From an uncultured Lachnospiraceae bacterium (GTDB lineage: Bacteria > Bacillota > Clostridia > Lachnospirales > Lachnospiraceae): 64,000 nt of DNA. The stretch's first letter is position 1; each line of letters opens with the position of its first letter. Below, one piece after another: positions 25,422 through 33,345 of this stretch. Position numbers and translations under genes: made by a program. The stretch is from the NCBI GenBank assembly GCA_910580195.1, contig CAJTWA010000013.1:1-64000 (forward strand). Reading direction: 5' to 3'. Under the pieces are notes generated by a model. The model was not told the DNA's origin and ran no database searches. It saw only the letters and a list, made by a program, of their open reading frames with translations.

Positions 25422-26258
25422 ATGGCAAAGAAAAGAACATTTGGGAAAATTGCCTTTTATGTTGGCAATACCTTAATTGCATTGATATTTGTATCCCCGT
25501 TATTATGGATGATTGCATCCTCCCTAAAGCCAGAAGCAGAGATCTTTAAAGGGCTGAACTCATTGTCCACCTTTTTCCCCACCGGAGCTTCACTGAATAA
25601 CTACATCGAAGTATTCCAAAGGATCAATATGTGGAAATTCATTGGCAACAGCCTATTCTATGTCTTAGTAATCATTGTGCTGGACCTTCTGGTGAATTCA
25701 ATCTGCGGTTATGCCTTGGCGAAATTTGAATTTAAGGGAAAGAACCTTCTTCTAACCCTTGTCATCAGCCTGATGGTATTTCCAGCAGAAGCTATCATGC
25801 TGCCCATGTACCGGGAAATGGCTGATTTAGGCTGGATTAATTCATGGGCATCCCTGATTGTGCCATTTGTTGCAAAATGCTTCAGCATCTACATGTTCCG
25901 CCAGTTCTTCCTCGGCATCCCTGACGAACTGCTAGAAGCTGCATCCATTGACGGATGCGGGCCAATCCGGACATTTTTTAAAGTGGTTATGCCAATTTCA
26001 GGGACTGTATACGCGACTATTTTTATCCTAGATTTTGTGGCCCACTGGAATGACTTTATGTGGCCTTTGCTGGTAGTAACTGGAGAAGAAAAACGCACCA
26101 TCCAATTGGCAATCCAGACGTTCTTCGGCTCTAAGCCGATTAATTATGGCCCAATTATGGCATCTTTGGCTATTTCTGCAATCCCTATGCTGATTATGTT
26201 TATCTTCCTGCAAAAATATTATGTGGAGGGAATTGCATCTACCGGGATTAAAGGATAG
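25422..26258 (+). CDS. Sugar ABC transporter permease (MalG type)
   Basis: The protein is 278 residues with six predicted helices and the EAA loop LLEAASIDGCGPIRTFFKVV. It is the second permease of the fructoside importer. ATG 25422 (MAKKRTFGKI) has AAAGGA nine bases before it, so the longer frame from 25356 is rejected. No ATPase gene follows. Members of this transporter group commonly share one MsmK-type ATPase encoded elsewhere. Confidence 0.95.
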   Translation: MAKKRTFGKIAFYVGNTLIALIFVSPLLWMIASSLKPEAEIFKGLNSLSTFFPTGASLNNYIEVFQRINMWKFIGNSLFYVLVIIVLDLLVNSICGYALAKFEFKGKNLLLTLVISLMVFPAEAIMLPMYREMADLGWINSWASLIVPFVAKCFSIYMFRQFFLGIPDELLEAASIDGCGPIRTFFKVVMPISGTVYATIFILDFVAHWNDFMWPLLVVTGEEKRTIQLAIQTFFGSKPINYGPIMASLAISAIPMLIMFIFLQKYYVEGIASTGIKG

Positions 26259-26265
26259 GCAGACA

Positions 26266-26318
26266 AGATGTTGGTTCCATATCAGGGCAGAGGGTTCCTG
26301 ATATGGAACATGCATCTT
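26266..26318. terminator. Inverted repeat at the end of the fructoside operon
   Basis: GTTCCATATCAGG pairs perfectly with CCTGATATGGAAC, and outer AAGATG pairs with CATCTT. There is no T-run right after it, so it may be a transcript end or protective hairpin. Confidence 0.55.
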
Positions 26319-26377
26319 AAGGAAATGGAAGGGCAGCTATGGATCTTTAAAAAAGAAAAAACATGCCATAGAAGAAG

Positions 26378-26803
26378 TTACTGCCGCAGCTTTTGGCAAA
26401 TCCCTTCTAATTCCTCTTCTGATAACTCCAGATGGTTCCAGCATATCTTATCTTGATTGCCGTCATCCCCATACCTTGGTATTAAATGCATATGGAAATG
26501 GAACACCGTCTGCCCTGCTGTTTCCCCATTGTTCTGGATGATATTGAAGCCATCGCATTTTAATATTTCTGACATATGCAACGCCAGCTTTTTGGCAAGC
26601 ACCATTGCGGCAGCAGCCATATCTTCCGGCAATTCATAAATATTCGCATAATGCGCCTTCGGAATAATCAGGGCATGTCCCCTTGTAGCTGGGCTGATAT
26701 CCAGAATTACCCGGAATGTCCCATCCTCATAAATTGTCTTAGAGGGAATCTCCCCTGCTGCAATTTTACAGAATATACAATTCGTATCTTTCATTTGAAC
26801 CAC
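26378..26803 (-). CDS. HIT-family nucleotide hydrolase/transferase
   Basis: The protein is 141 residues. The N-terminus has CIFCKIAAGEIPSKTIYED and the catalytic histidine triad is in GQTVFHFHMHLIPRYGDD. The PKAHYANIYELPED segment is typical of HinT-like proteins, which cleave AMP from amine or lysine conjugates. The start is GTG 26803 close to AAGGG, or ATG 26794. It is encoded just behind the flavodoxin-SCP2 gene on the same strand. Confidence 0.94.
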   Translation of the reverse strand: MVQMKDTNCIFCKIAAGEIPSKTIYEDGTFRVILDISPATRGHALIIPKAHYANIYELPEDMAAAAMVLAKKLALHMSEILKCDGFNIIQNNGETAGQTVFHFHMHLIPRYGDDGNQDKICWNHLELSEEELEGICQKLRQ

Positions 26804-26813
26804 CCATCCCTTT

Positions 26814-27806
26814 CTAATTAAAAATAAAAATCTGGTCCAGCATTTTCAGTGTCTTAAAGTTCCCCTTGGCCGTCATTTCCCCTGTCATAAAGGCCCTCTG
26901 GAAACTCATCCTCCCTTGGATGATATTATCCATTACGCTTGGGCTCAGCTTCGTATAGACATCAATTTTCTCTGCCTGCCCGTAATGCACCCGCAAATCG
27001 TCATTATGTACCTCAATGGTTAACGGCTTTTTCTTCCCATCTATCATAAACAGGTAGGTAGCTGCAAAACCCTCCTGCGGGACAAAATGGGCTTGCAGTT
27101 CCATCACATAAGCCATTTCCTCATCTTCCTCGCTTTGCCCAAGCATATCCTTGAACATGCTGCTCAATTCCTCAATGTCTTCTTTCTGTTTCTTAACATA
27201 GACATCATCTGATACATATTTCGACAGCTGTTCGCTCTCCTGCGGCGTCAGTTCCAACTGTTGGGGGCGCAGGATTGATTGTTTTACCGCTTGGTTGCTG
27301 TTCGGCAGGCTCTTTAGCCTTTGGGAAATGGTGCGGTATAGGTTTTCCGCTTTTTTCTCAATAATTACCGTATAATCCCGGTTCATCTCAAAGGATATCA
27401 AGTCTTCCACATAGCCGCACAAACCGCTGCACGGAAGACCGCCAAGGATCTCCCAAGCGCTTGCAAGGGCAATCTCCCCCTCCCGTTCCCCATAGGTAGT
27501 GGACATTACCACGGGCTGCATATAAGTAGCGGCAATTTTTTCTTTATCCCCATACAGCCAGCAGGAATCCAGAAACTGCTGCATATAGCCGCCAATCCCC
27601 AGCCATTCTACGGTAGTTGCCAAAATAATCCCATCTGCATCCTTGATTGTCTGAGGTAAAGTCGAAATACTGTTCTTATGCTCGTAAATATTATAACGCT
27701 CCACCGTCACCCGAAGTTCTACCAGTACTTCCTGCATTTTATCAATTACGTACAGGGTGGGGTCGTCCAGCAATCCCCGTCCTCCATAATAAATATTAAC
27801 TTTCAT
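26814..27806 (-). CDS. Flavodoxin-like NAD(P)H reductase fused to an SCP2 domain
   Basis: Residues 1-180 form a flavodoxin-like fold (MKVNIYYGGRGLLDDPT, DADGIILATTVEWLGIGGYM, VVMSTTYGEREGE). Residues about 225-330 look like a sterol-carrier SCP2 domain (ATYLFMIDGKKKPLTIEVHN, GRMSFQRAFMTGEMTAKGNF). A likely role is redox chemistry on a hydrophobic substrate held by the SCP2 part, which is inference. The fusion occurs in Clostridia. A strong promoter precedes it and the HIT gene follows after 10 bp. Confidence 0.85.
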   Translation of the reverse strand: MKVNIYYGGRGLLDDPTLYVIDKMQEVLVELRVTVERYNIYEHKNSISTLPQTIKDADGIILATTVEWLGIGGYMQQFLDSCWLYGDKEKIAATYMQPVVMSTTYGEREGEIALASAWEILGGLPCSGLCGYVEDLISFEMNRDYTVIIEKKAENLYRTISQRLKSLPNSNQAVKQSILRPQQLELTPQESEQLSKYVSDDVYVKKQKEDIEELSSMFKDMLGQSEEDEEMAYVMELQAHFVPQEGFAATYLFMIDGKKKPLTIEVHNDDLRVHYGQAEKIDVYTKLSPSVMDNIIQGRMSFQRAFMTGEMTAKGNFKTLKMLDQIFIFN

Positions 27807-27836
27807 ACTAAAGCCTCCAAATTTTTCAATGTCTTT

Positions 27837-27865
27837 AGTATATAAAGTTTTATCCGCAAAGTCAA
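27837..27865 (-). promoter_or_regulatory. Promoter of the flavodoxin-SCP2 and HIT genes
   Basis: On the minus strand TTGACT (27860-27865), 17 bp, TATACT (27837-27842). It lies between the stop of the FHA gene and ATG 27806. Confidence 0.8.
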
Positions 27866-27878
27866 CCTCTCACCACCC

Positions 27879-29354
27879 TCAGGAAAACAAGAATTCTTCC
27901 GCTCCAAATCGAATTTTGTCACCTCTATGTAACTTCTTTTTCTGATGATATTCTACAGGGTTCCCATTGAGGTATGTGCCGTTCGTCGAATTTAAGTCCT
28001 CTAAATAATATTCCCCCTCCTGCCTGCTGATTTTGGCATGAAGCCTGCTGACCCCTTCTGCCTCTATAATCCCCTCGGCCTGCTGCCGGTTTTTCCCCAA
28101 CAGAAATACTTCTCCAGATACCAGAATATCTTCACAGCCGTGAATCCCTTGGTACACCAGTTTTCCGGCTGGTTCCTGCGTACGTGCCCCAAGAATTTCT
28201 GTAGGATGTTCCGGTTCCTGCACATCTGATGGATGGCAGTAATTGCTGCTGCCTATCTGATATCTTTGTGCCTTTTGTACCCGTTGCGGCTCTTCCTCCC
28301 TTTGTGCCTTTTGCAGGCTTTGCAGCTCTTCCTCCCTTTGTGCTTCTTGCCTATTATTAGCGTCAATCTCCCTTTTCTTTTTCCATTTCCGATGGAAACC
28401 TTCTTTGCTATAGCTTTCCCCATATGTTTTTGCCGGGCATTTTACAGGAATTGATTTTCTTTGGGACATACAGGGAAAATACCTGCTCCAGAACCCGCTT
28501 TCTTTTTGTCCTTGTTCCCCTGCAGCTGTTTCTTGGGATTTTTTCCCTTTCTGCGGTTCTTCCTTCCAGCTTTCCAGAAAGCTGCTTAACCATGGCGCTT
28601 TTCCTGCCAAAGCGCTATTTCTGCCAAATAGGTTTCCGGGAATCCTTTTCTGCTGAATCGGATTTTCTGCCTTTTCTATATTGGGCAGCAGTTTCCCTAA
28701 AATTCTTTTTTGGCGGGGCGGATTTTCTGTAGTTTCCACATCCGGTTCCCCATATTCATAATTTCTGTTTCCCTGCGGTGTTTCCTGCTGTAATTCTGGG
28801 CTTGGCATATGTTGCCCTTTTTTCAGGAGGCTTTCAAAAATCCCCTGCATATTGGCATTTTCCATCATGCACATTTGGTATACTTGGTAGCCCAGTTCCG
28901 TTGCCATCCTATCTTGATGGTCAATTTTACGGAGCGTCTGTTCCATATAACGCTCAAATGCTTCTGGCAAGTTCCCATTTCCAAAAGGAAGGTATGCAAA
29001 ATACAGGTTCCTATCCTCCAGATTCACGTAAATATATTCCGGCTCAAGGCAGATTCCCCCTTCCCGCAGCAAATATTCCGGCAGCACAGCGCACAGCCCC
29101 CGTATCGAACACAGCACACTCCACAGAATACCATAGTCCATCTTCTTTCCCAATAAATAATCTTCCAATTGCTGTTTGCCGCTGATATCATACAAATACT
29201 GCCTTTGCCCATCTGCCAGCACTGTTTCCATTGCCAGTAAGTATGGGATATCCCTTCCCTCCAGCATACACAGCTCATATTCCTCTGCCGGTTCCTCCCC
29301 GGCATGTATGCACATATAACTTTTATGTAAATTTTTCCGGTATGTTACTTCCAT
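27879..29354 (-). CDS. DUF6382 and FHA-domain protein of the Tad locus
   Basis: The protein is 491 residues. The N-terminal domain (about 1-175, with YLYDISGKQQLEDYLLGKKM and YIYVNLEDRNLYFAYLPFGN) matches what I recall as DUF6382. A low-complexity middle holds tandem units (ENPIQQKRIPGNLFGRN, QKAQREEEPQRV). A C-terminal FHA domain (about 400-491) has FLLGKNRQQAEG, GVSRLHAKISRQ and LEDLNSTNGTYLNG, the phosphothreonine-binding residues. It has no membrane helix. It is the last gene of the pilus operon and may link the pilus machine to Ser/Thr phosphorylation. ATG 29354 follows GGAAGGA. The frame to 29387 lacks a ribosome site. Confidence 0.88.
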   Translation of the reverse strand: MEVTYRKNLHKSYMCIHAGEEPAEEYELCMLEGRDIPYLLAMETVLADGQRQYLYDISGKQQLEDYLLGKKMDYGILWSVLCSIRGLCAVLPEYLLREGGICLEPEYIYVNLEDRNLYFAYLPFGNGNLPEAFERYMEQTLRKIDHQDRMATELGYQVYQMCMMENANMQGIFESLLKKGQHMPSPELQQETPQGNRNYEYGEPDVETTENPPRQKRILGKLLPNIEKAENPIQQKRIPGNLFGRNSALAGKAPWLSSFLESWKEEPQKGKKSQETAAGEQGQKESGFWSRYFPCMSQRKSIPVKCPAKTYGESYSKEGFHRKWKKKREIDANNRQEAQREEELQSLQKAQREEEPQRVQKAQRYQIGSSNYCHPSDVQEPEHPTEILGARTQEPAGKLVYQGIHGCEDILVSGEVFLLGKNRQQAEGIIEAEGVSRLHAKISRQEGEYYLEDLNSTNGTYLNGNPVEYHQKKKLHRGDKIRFGAEEFLFS

Positions 29355-29505
29355 TTTTTGTCCATTCCTTCCCTTTGGCCAAGGCACAAAACGCTATAAA
29401 AACTTATCTCTTAGCTTTGCCCTATCCCATTCCCCTGCAATGTATTCCCAGTGCCGCCTTATGGATGGCGTATTGGGGCTTAACCATGCCAAATATGCTT
29501 TTTTC

Positions 29506-29718
29506 CTATCCCCCAGCTATTTCCCCCAGTAATTCCAACCTGCGAAATTTATCTGCTGGATTAAATTCTTCCCACATTTCCTGCCTTTGGGCTGTCTTTA
29601 CCAGTTCCCCATACAGATCCAGCCCCTGATTCAGAAACAGCAGGATACAAAACAGCACAATGGGGACAACCAACGCTGCCTCTACGGTCAGGCTCCCTCT
29701 AGCCTTTAACCCCTTCAT
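29506..29718 (-). CDS. Short TadE-like pseudopilin
   Basis: Seventy residues: a basic start, the prepilin-like GSLTVEAALVVPIVLFCILL with the conserved Glu, then a short cytosol-distal tail ending LLGEIAGG. TadE-type proteins are minor pilins processed after the glycine-containing leader. It is shorter than usual TadE (130-200 residues), so it may be truncated. Its start lies right behind a 66-bp copy of the prepilin-peptidase tail, which supplies its ribosome site (GGTGG). Confidence 0.8.
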   Translation of the reverse strand: MKGLKARGSLTVEAALVVPIVLFCILLFLNQGLDLYGELVKTAQRQEMWEEFNPADKFRRLELLGEIAGG

Positions 29719-29812
29719 ATTTGCCACCGAAGCAGCATGGTAAGATAAGTGTTTCCGAATCAAACCACACGGCTTTCTTCTCATATTTGCCACCGAAACA
29801 GCATGGTAAGAT
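29715..29812 (-). repeat. 66-bp tandem copy of the prepilin-peptidase tail
   Basis: TCATATTTGCCACCGAA occurs at 29715 and 29781, followed each time by CAGCATGGTAAGATAAG. The copy at 29781 is the real gene end. The other forms the translation start of the TadE-like gene. Confidence 0.92.
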
Positions 29813-30203
29813 AAGATGCCAGCAGGAAGGGAACAAAGGCAATCTGGTCTTTTCCCCTTTTCTTTTTCAGCACAACCAGCCCCAGCGACCAGCAAGCTGA
29901 CAGCAAAAGCCCTATGGAAAGCAGTTCCAAATTTCCAGTACCGCCTAGGTACACCCCGGTCACTGCCAAAAGGATGCCGTCCCCCATCCCAACCATCCCT
30001 CCTGTCGCCACGCTTGCCAGCATCATGGCTAGCCCTAGCAATATACCGCCTAAAATACTGTAAATGGAGCAAATAGGAGAAAAGAGATGCAGCATCATGC
30101 CGCAAATGCCAAACAGCAATATGTAAACAACTGTCAGCCTTTTTCTTTTCATGTCTTCCCAGCTGCATAAGCCCAGTAACCCTAATACAAGATATTTTTG
30201 CAT
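29781..30203 (-). CDS. Prepilin peptidase, A24 family (second copy in the locus)
   Basis: This integral membrane protein of 140 residues has the two catalytic aspartates of the family: Asp17 in CSWEDMKRKRLT and Asp75 in GMGDG. Five or more helices fill the rest. It would cleave pilin leaders at the membrane. The locus also has a TadV-type peptidase at 37778, so two substrate classes (Flp pilin and TadE-type pseudopilins) may be handled separately, which is inference. Confidence 0.9.
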   Translation of the reverse strand: MQKYLVLGLLGLCSWEDMKRKRLTVVYILLFGICGMMLHLFSPICSIYSILGGILLGLAMMLASVATGGMVGMGDGILLAVTGVYLGGTGNLELLSIGLLLSACWSLGLVVLKKKRGKDQIAFVPFLLASYLTMLFRWQI

Positions 30204-30223
30204 ATAAATTTCCCATCCCTTTC

Positions 30224-30392
30224 GTTCTATTGAGAATCCAATTTTTCAGCTACCATACCTGGAGCAGAATCTTTTGTTCCTCCGTTCTATTGAGAATCCA
30301 ATTTTTCAGTCCCCATATCTGGAGCAGAACCTTTTTTCCTTCGTTTTATTCAGAATCCAATTTTTTAGCCTCCGCATCTGGAGCAGGCTCTT
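30224..30392 (-). repeat. 60-bp tandem copies of the TadE-like gene tail
   Basis: GTTCTATTGAGAATCCAATT starts units at 30224 and 30284, with a diverged third unit at about 30343 that contains the true stop region. The units are 59-60 bp. Two extra copies fill the gap to the prepilin peptidase. Confidence 0.92.
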
Positions 30393-31240
30393 TTGTTTCC
30401 AACATCTTTCTTCAAAACCATATAAATTGTCCTTTTTAGGCCGCTGCAATTTACGGCGTAATGGTAGCAGTCCCCTTCACTTGTAATATAAATGGAAGTG
30501 CCTGCTGATTTCCCATCGGCACAATGGCTGCAAGAGGCATACTGCTTCCACGCTGGGTTTTTTATGGATACTGCTTTTATGGAAAGTTTTAGGTGGGTGC
30601 ATGCCCGGCTGGCATGGTATACCTGCTGGGATGGGGTGACATAAACCCACTCCCCGCCTCCCTCTGCCCCTGCCCCATTTTCCGCATTTCCTGTCCAGCG
30701 GTGCATCCGGCATCCATCGGACAATCCCATGGACTTTTTCCCAAAGAACCGCAGGGGAAATGGCAAACGGTACGATAGGGAGGCGTCAATATACCCTGCA
30801 TCTACTTTCGTGCCCTTCCATGAAAATCCTGCTATCCCATGCTCTATCTTGGAAACAGGGCATCCCTGCGCCGCCAATTCCTTATAGAAAGCCGCTTTCA
30901 CCAAATTTTCCGCTTCTTTCTCGGAAAGCCTGCCCATCAGGGAAATTTCCGCCACTGCTGCATCCAAAGAATTTCCTACGATATACTGCACCTGCATAAT
31001 GCAAAATAGGTACAAGACTGTAACCATCAAGAATAAGAATATGGGCAGAGCCAACGCCGCTTCCACCGTCAGGCTCCCCGGAAGGAAAGCATGGGAAAGC
31101 GCCTTGGGCGGGTATAATGCCCTATTACTTTTTTCTTTGCAAAATGGATGCCTGAGAGAGATCTTTCCGTTTTCCTTTCTTGTAATCCAAGGCACTTTTC
31201 CATGCCCTCCTTCCGCCAAAACATACCTGTGCTGCTGCAT
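30365..31240 (-). CDS. TadE-like pseudopilin with a C-terminal Cys/His tandem domain
   Basis: The protein is 291 residues. After a long basic leader comes the pilin-like segment GSLTVEAALALPIFLFLMVT (about 55-80), then a TadE-like globular part. The C-terminal third has two related Cys/His units: YHASRACTHLKL...SCSHC and YHYAVNCSGLKR...ACSRCG. Each has the YHxxxCxxL...CxxC pattern that could bind metal or form disulphides outside the cell. It is probably a minor pilin at the pilus tip or base. AAAGGA precedes ATG 31240. The leader itself contains a duplicated segment. Confidence 0.85.
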   Translation of the reverse strand: MQQHRYVLAEGGHGKVPWITRKENGKISLRHPFCKEKSNRALYPPKALSHAFLPGSLTVEAALALPIFLFLMVTVLYLFCIMQVQYIVGNSLDAAVAEISLMGRLSEKEAENLVKAAFYKELAAQGCPVSKIEHGIAGFSWKGTKVDAGYIDASLSYRLPFPLRFFGKKSMGLSDGCRMHRWTGNAENGAGAEGGGEWVYVTPSQQVYHASRACTHLKLSIKAVSIKNPAWKQYASCSHCADGKSAGTSIYITSEGDCYHYAVNCSGLKRTIYMVLKKDVGNKRACSRCGG

Positions 31241-31326
31241 TTTTTCCTTTCATCAATGCCAGTAAAAGTTTCCATGCCCTCTTCCTGCCGCCAAAAAATA
31301 CGCCGTATTGTACCCCTTCAGCAATA

Positions 31327-33054
31327 TCAATAAAAGAGCTGTTTCCTGCTGCTGAAATGGTACATGCCGCCCTTTGCACCGGTGGCAAACCCAAGGAACA
31401 GCGTATGCGCCCCATACAAAGCCTCTGCATCCACGCCGCCTATCATGTGGTCCATGCAAAACTGCCCTTCGCCCGGAACCATCCTGATGTTCCTCTCAAT
31501 GATGTCCATGGCGCGGGACGTAAGCGCCGTTTCATTGACTGTAAGCAACAGGACTTGTAAATATTCCCGGTAATCCAAGCCTGCTTCATGTTCCTGCCCC
31601 GAAGGCTTTTGCTCCAATGTTTTCTGGCCCGATGATATATCACTTTTCCATTCAGACACCTTTTTTACCAAAGGTACTTTTCCTCCGGACAGCAAGCAGC
31701 GCACATCTAAAATACTTTCCACATAACTCCATGCCAAGAGGATTCCAACCTGTACTGCATGTACCAAAGGGGCAATCCCGGTAAACCCTGCCACTGCAGC
31801 AGCCATTTCCAATGCCAATGACTGTTTCTGGCTGTCCTGCATGATGGTTGCAAAATTCCCTGCCTCCCGGAGCAATAACAGCTCTTTTACTGTCCGCTCG
31901 AGATTTTCCTTGTCGGTTGCCTTCCCGCCAATGCAGTATTCCAGTTCATAATCTAAAGCATGGGTTTTGCAGCCGCCTTCCCCTTCCCCATTCTGGCAGG
32001 AAAAATAATAATCCAAATATTGCAGGAGCCAAATCTTCTCCAGCTTTTCTTTTGTTGGGGCTGCCAGATTCCCAGATTCTATCCTGCGGCTCCCCAAGGT
32101 ATCTTGCAGGGAAATTGCTTTTCCAGAAAGCTCGGAAGGGTTTTCCACTACCATGGCAAGAATGGGGGAACTTTTCCACATTTTCACCAGTTCTATCGGG
32201 TTTTCCGGTAATTCCTGCCCAGATTGTGCAGAACCTGGCTCTTTGCCATTTGTATCTGTGCCTTTCTCCCCTTCTTCCTGCCCTCCATCTGGCTGGCCTG
32301 CTGCACTGCCTGTATTTTTGTCCCCTGCTTCTTCCTCCTGTGCTTTCCAATCCTTTGCCTGTTCCTCTGCCTCCCCAGCCTGTTCCCACTTCTTCTGCAG
32401 CTCTTCCCTGTCCTCTGCCAGTTCTTTCCCCTGCTCCATCTGCCCTTTCAAAGAATCAGCCGCAGCCTCTGCAAGCTGTTCCCGGGCGGCCTTGCAGGCC
32501 TGCGCACGGAAGAGTTTGCCTTTTTCATCGGTAGCTAACGCATAGCCGGTGATTTCTATGCCCTTTAATGCAAGGTGGTAGAAACTGGCGCCCCGTTGCT
32601 TCCTCCCATCCTCTTCCATCATAATCCCCTCCAGCCCTGACAGGGAAAACTGCCCTTGGCTGCCGTTTCCATCCAAAAACAGCAAATGGTAATTTTGCCA
32701 GAGGGGGATATGGTACATCCCGAAGGTGGACTGCAGGCTCAGCTGCAAGCTGCGCTGGGCAAGGATTGCAAGGCCCTGGACCCTTCCCGCTTCTAACAGG
32801 GAAAAGCAAAGGGACAATACTAATGCCAAAACCAATGCAAGAAAAACGGTAATGCTCCCTGCCTGCTTATTTTCTTTGAGCTTGAATTTCCTCTGTAATG
32901 CCTGATGCTGTACGGTGATGCTGCTCCATGCCTTCTGGCTTTCTTTGTACCTGAATATTCTCTGCAATGCCTGATGCTGTTTTCTGCCAGAACTTACTTC
33001 TTCTTGTATTCCATGGCTGCTGCTATCCTTTTTCACCTCAAATCTTCTTAGCAT
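31327..33054 (-). CDS. DUF5702 / TadG-like pilus-locus membrane protein
   Basis: The protein is 575 residues with a basic N-terminus containing a 23-residue in-frame duplication (QHQALQR twice). One membrane helix follows (about 66-92, GSITVFLALVLALVLSLCFS) with the ESARVQG-like segment LLEAGRVQGLAILA. The rest is a large extracellular region with a charged Gln/Glu-rich stretch (190-275). It fits the DUF5702 family of Clostridia Tad loci, comparable to TadG. It would be anchored in the membrane and act in pilus assembly. Its ATG overlaps the end of the Flp pilin gene, so the two are coupled. Confidence 0.85.
   Translation of the reverse strand: MLRRFEVKKDSSSHGIQEEVSSGRKQHQALQRIFRYKESQKAWSSITVQHQALQRKFKLKENKQAGSITVFLALVLALVLSLCFSLLEAGRVQGLAILAQRSLQLSLQSTFGMYHIPLWQNYHLLFLDGNGSQGQFSLSGLEGIMMEEDGRKQRGASFYHLALKGIEITGYALATDEKGKLFRAQACKAAREQLAEAAADSLKGQMEQGKELAEDREELQKKWEQAGEAEEQAKDWKAQEEEAGDKNTGSAAGQPDGGQEEGEKGTDTNGKEPGSAQSGQELPENPIELVKMWKSSPILAMVVENPSELSGKAISLQDTLGSRRIESGNLAAPTKEKLEKIWLLQYLDYYFSCQNGEGEGGCKTHALDYELEYCIGGKATDKENLERTVKELLLLREAGNFATIMQDSQKQSLALEMAAAVAGFTGIAPLVHAVQVGILLAWSYVESILDVRCLLSGGKVPLVKKVSEWKSDISSGQKTLEQKPSGQEHEAGLDYREYLQVLLLTVNETALTSRAMDIIERNIRMVPGEGQFCMDHMIGGVDAEALYGAHTLFLGFATGAKGGMYHFSSRKQLFY
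32895..32985 (-). repeat. 69-bp in-frame duplication at the start of the DUF5702 gene
   Basis: ATGCCTGATGCTGT occurs at 32898 and 32967 (plus strand), 69 bp apart, which is 23 codons. It doubles the QHQALQR segment without breaking the frame. Confidence 0.85.
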
Positions 33055-33205
33055 TTTCTGTTATCTTTTTCAGTGCAGCGTTTATCACCGCTGTGATTTG
33101 TGACTTGAAGATAGCGACTAAACTAATGAGCACCACAACAATCAAGATCACTTCTACAACACCCATTCCGTCCTCTTCCTGTAAAAACCTTTTCCATTCT
33201 TTCAT
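33038..33205 (-). CDS. flp: Flp-type major pilin (55 residues)
   Basis: Translation from ATG 33205, seven bases after AGGAGG, gives MKEWKRFLQEEDGMGVVEVI then a hydrophobic helix (LIVVVLISLVAIF) and KSQITAVINAALKKITENAK. It has the short leader, the Gly cleavage site after EEDG, and Glu at +5 of the mature form, as in Flp/Flp1-like pilins. It should be the main pilus subunit, processed by a prepilin peptidase of this locus. Its stop overlaps the DUF5702 start. It is easily missed because of its size. Confidence 0.9.
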   Translation of the reverse strand: MKEWKRFLQEEDGMGVVEVILIVVVLISLVAIFKSQITAVINAALKKITENAKKI

Positions 33206-33345
33206 ATCAATTCCTCCTGAATTTCTCTTATTTTTATACTTTTAAGTGTTTTTTGTTCCGTTTAGGCACAAAATGTTGTGGAATGTGCCTTTTTTGCTAT
33301 TTTAATTCTCGTTCCTTGGTTTCTTATCGAATTGGCACCATAACC

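Noticed and set aside
30816..31333. Several short frames around the TadE-like gene start
   Set aside because: They arise from duplicated leader sequence and overlap the better-supported TadE-like and DUF5702 genes.
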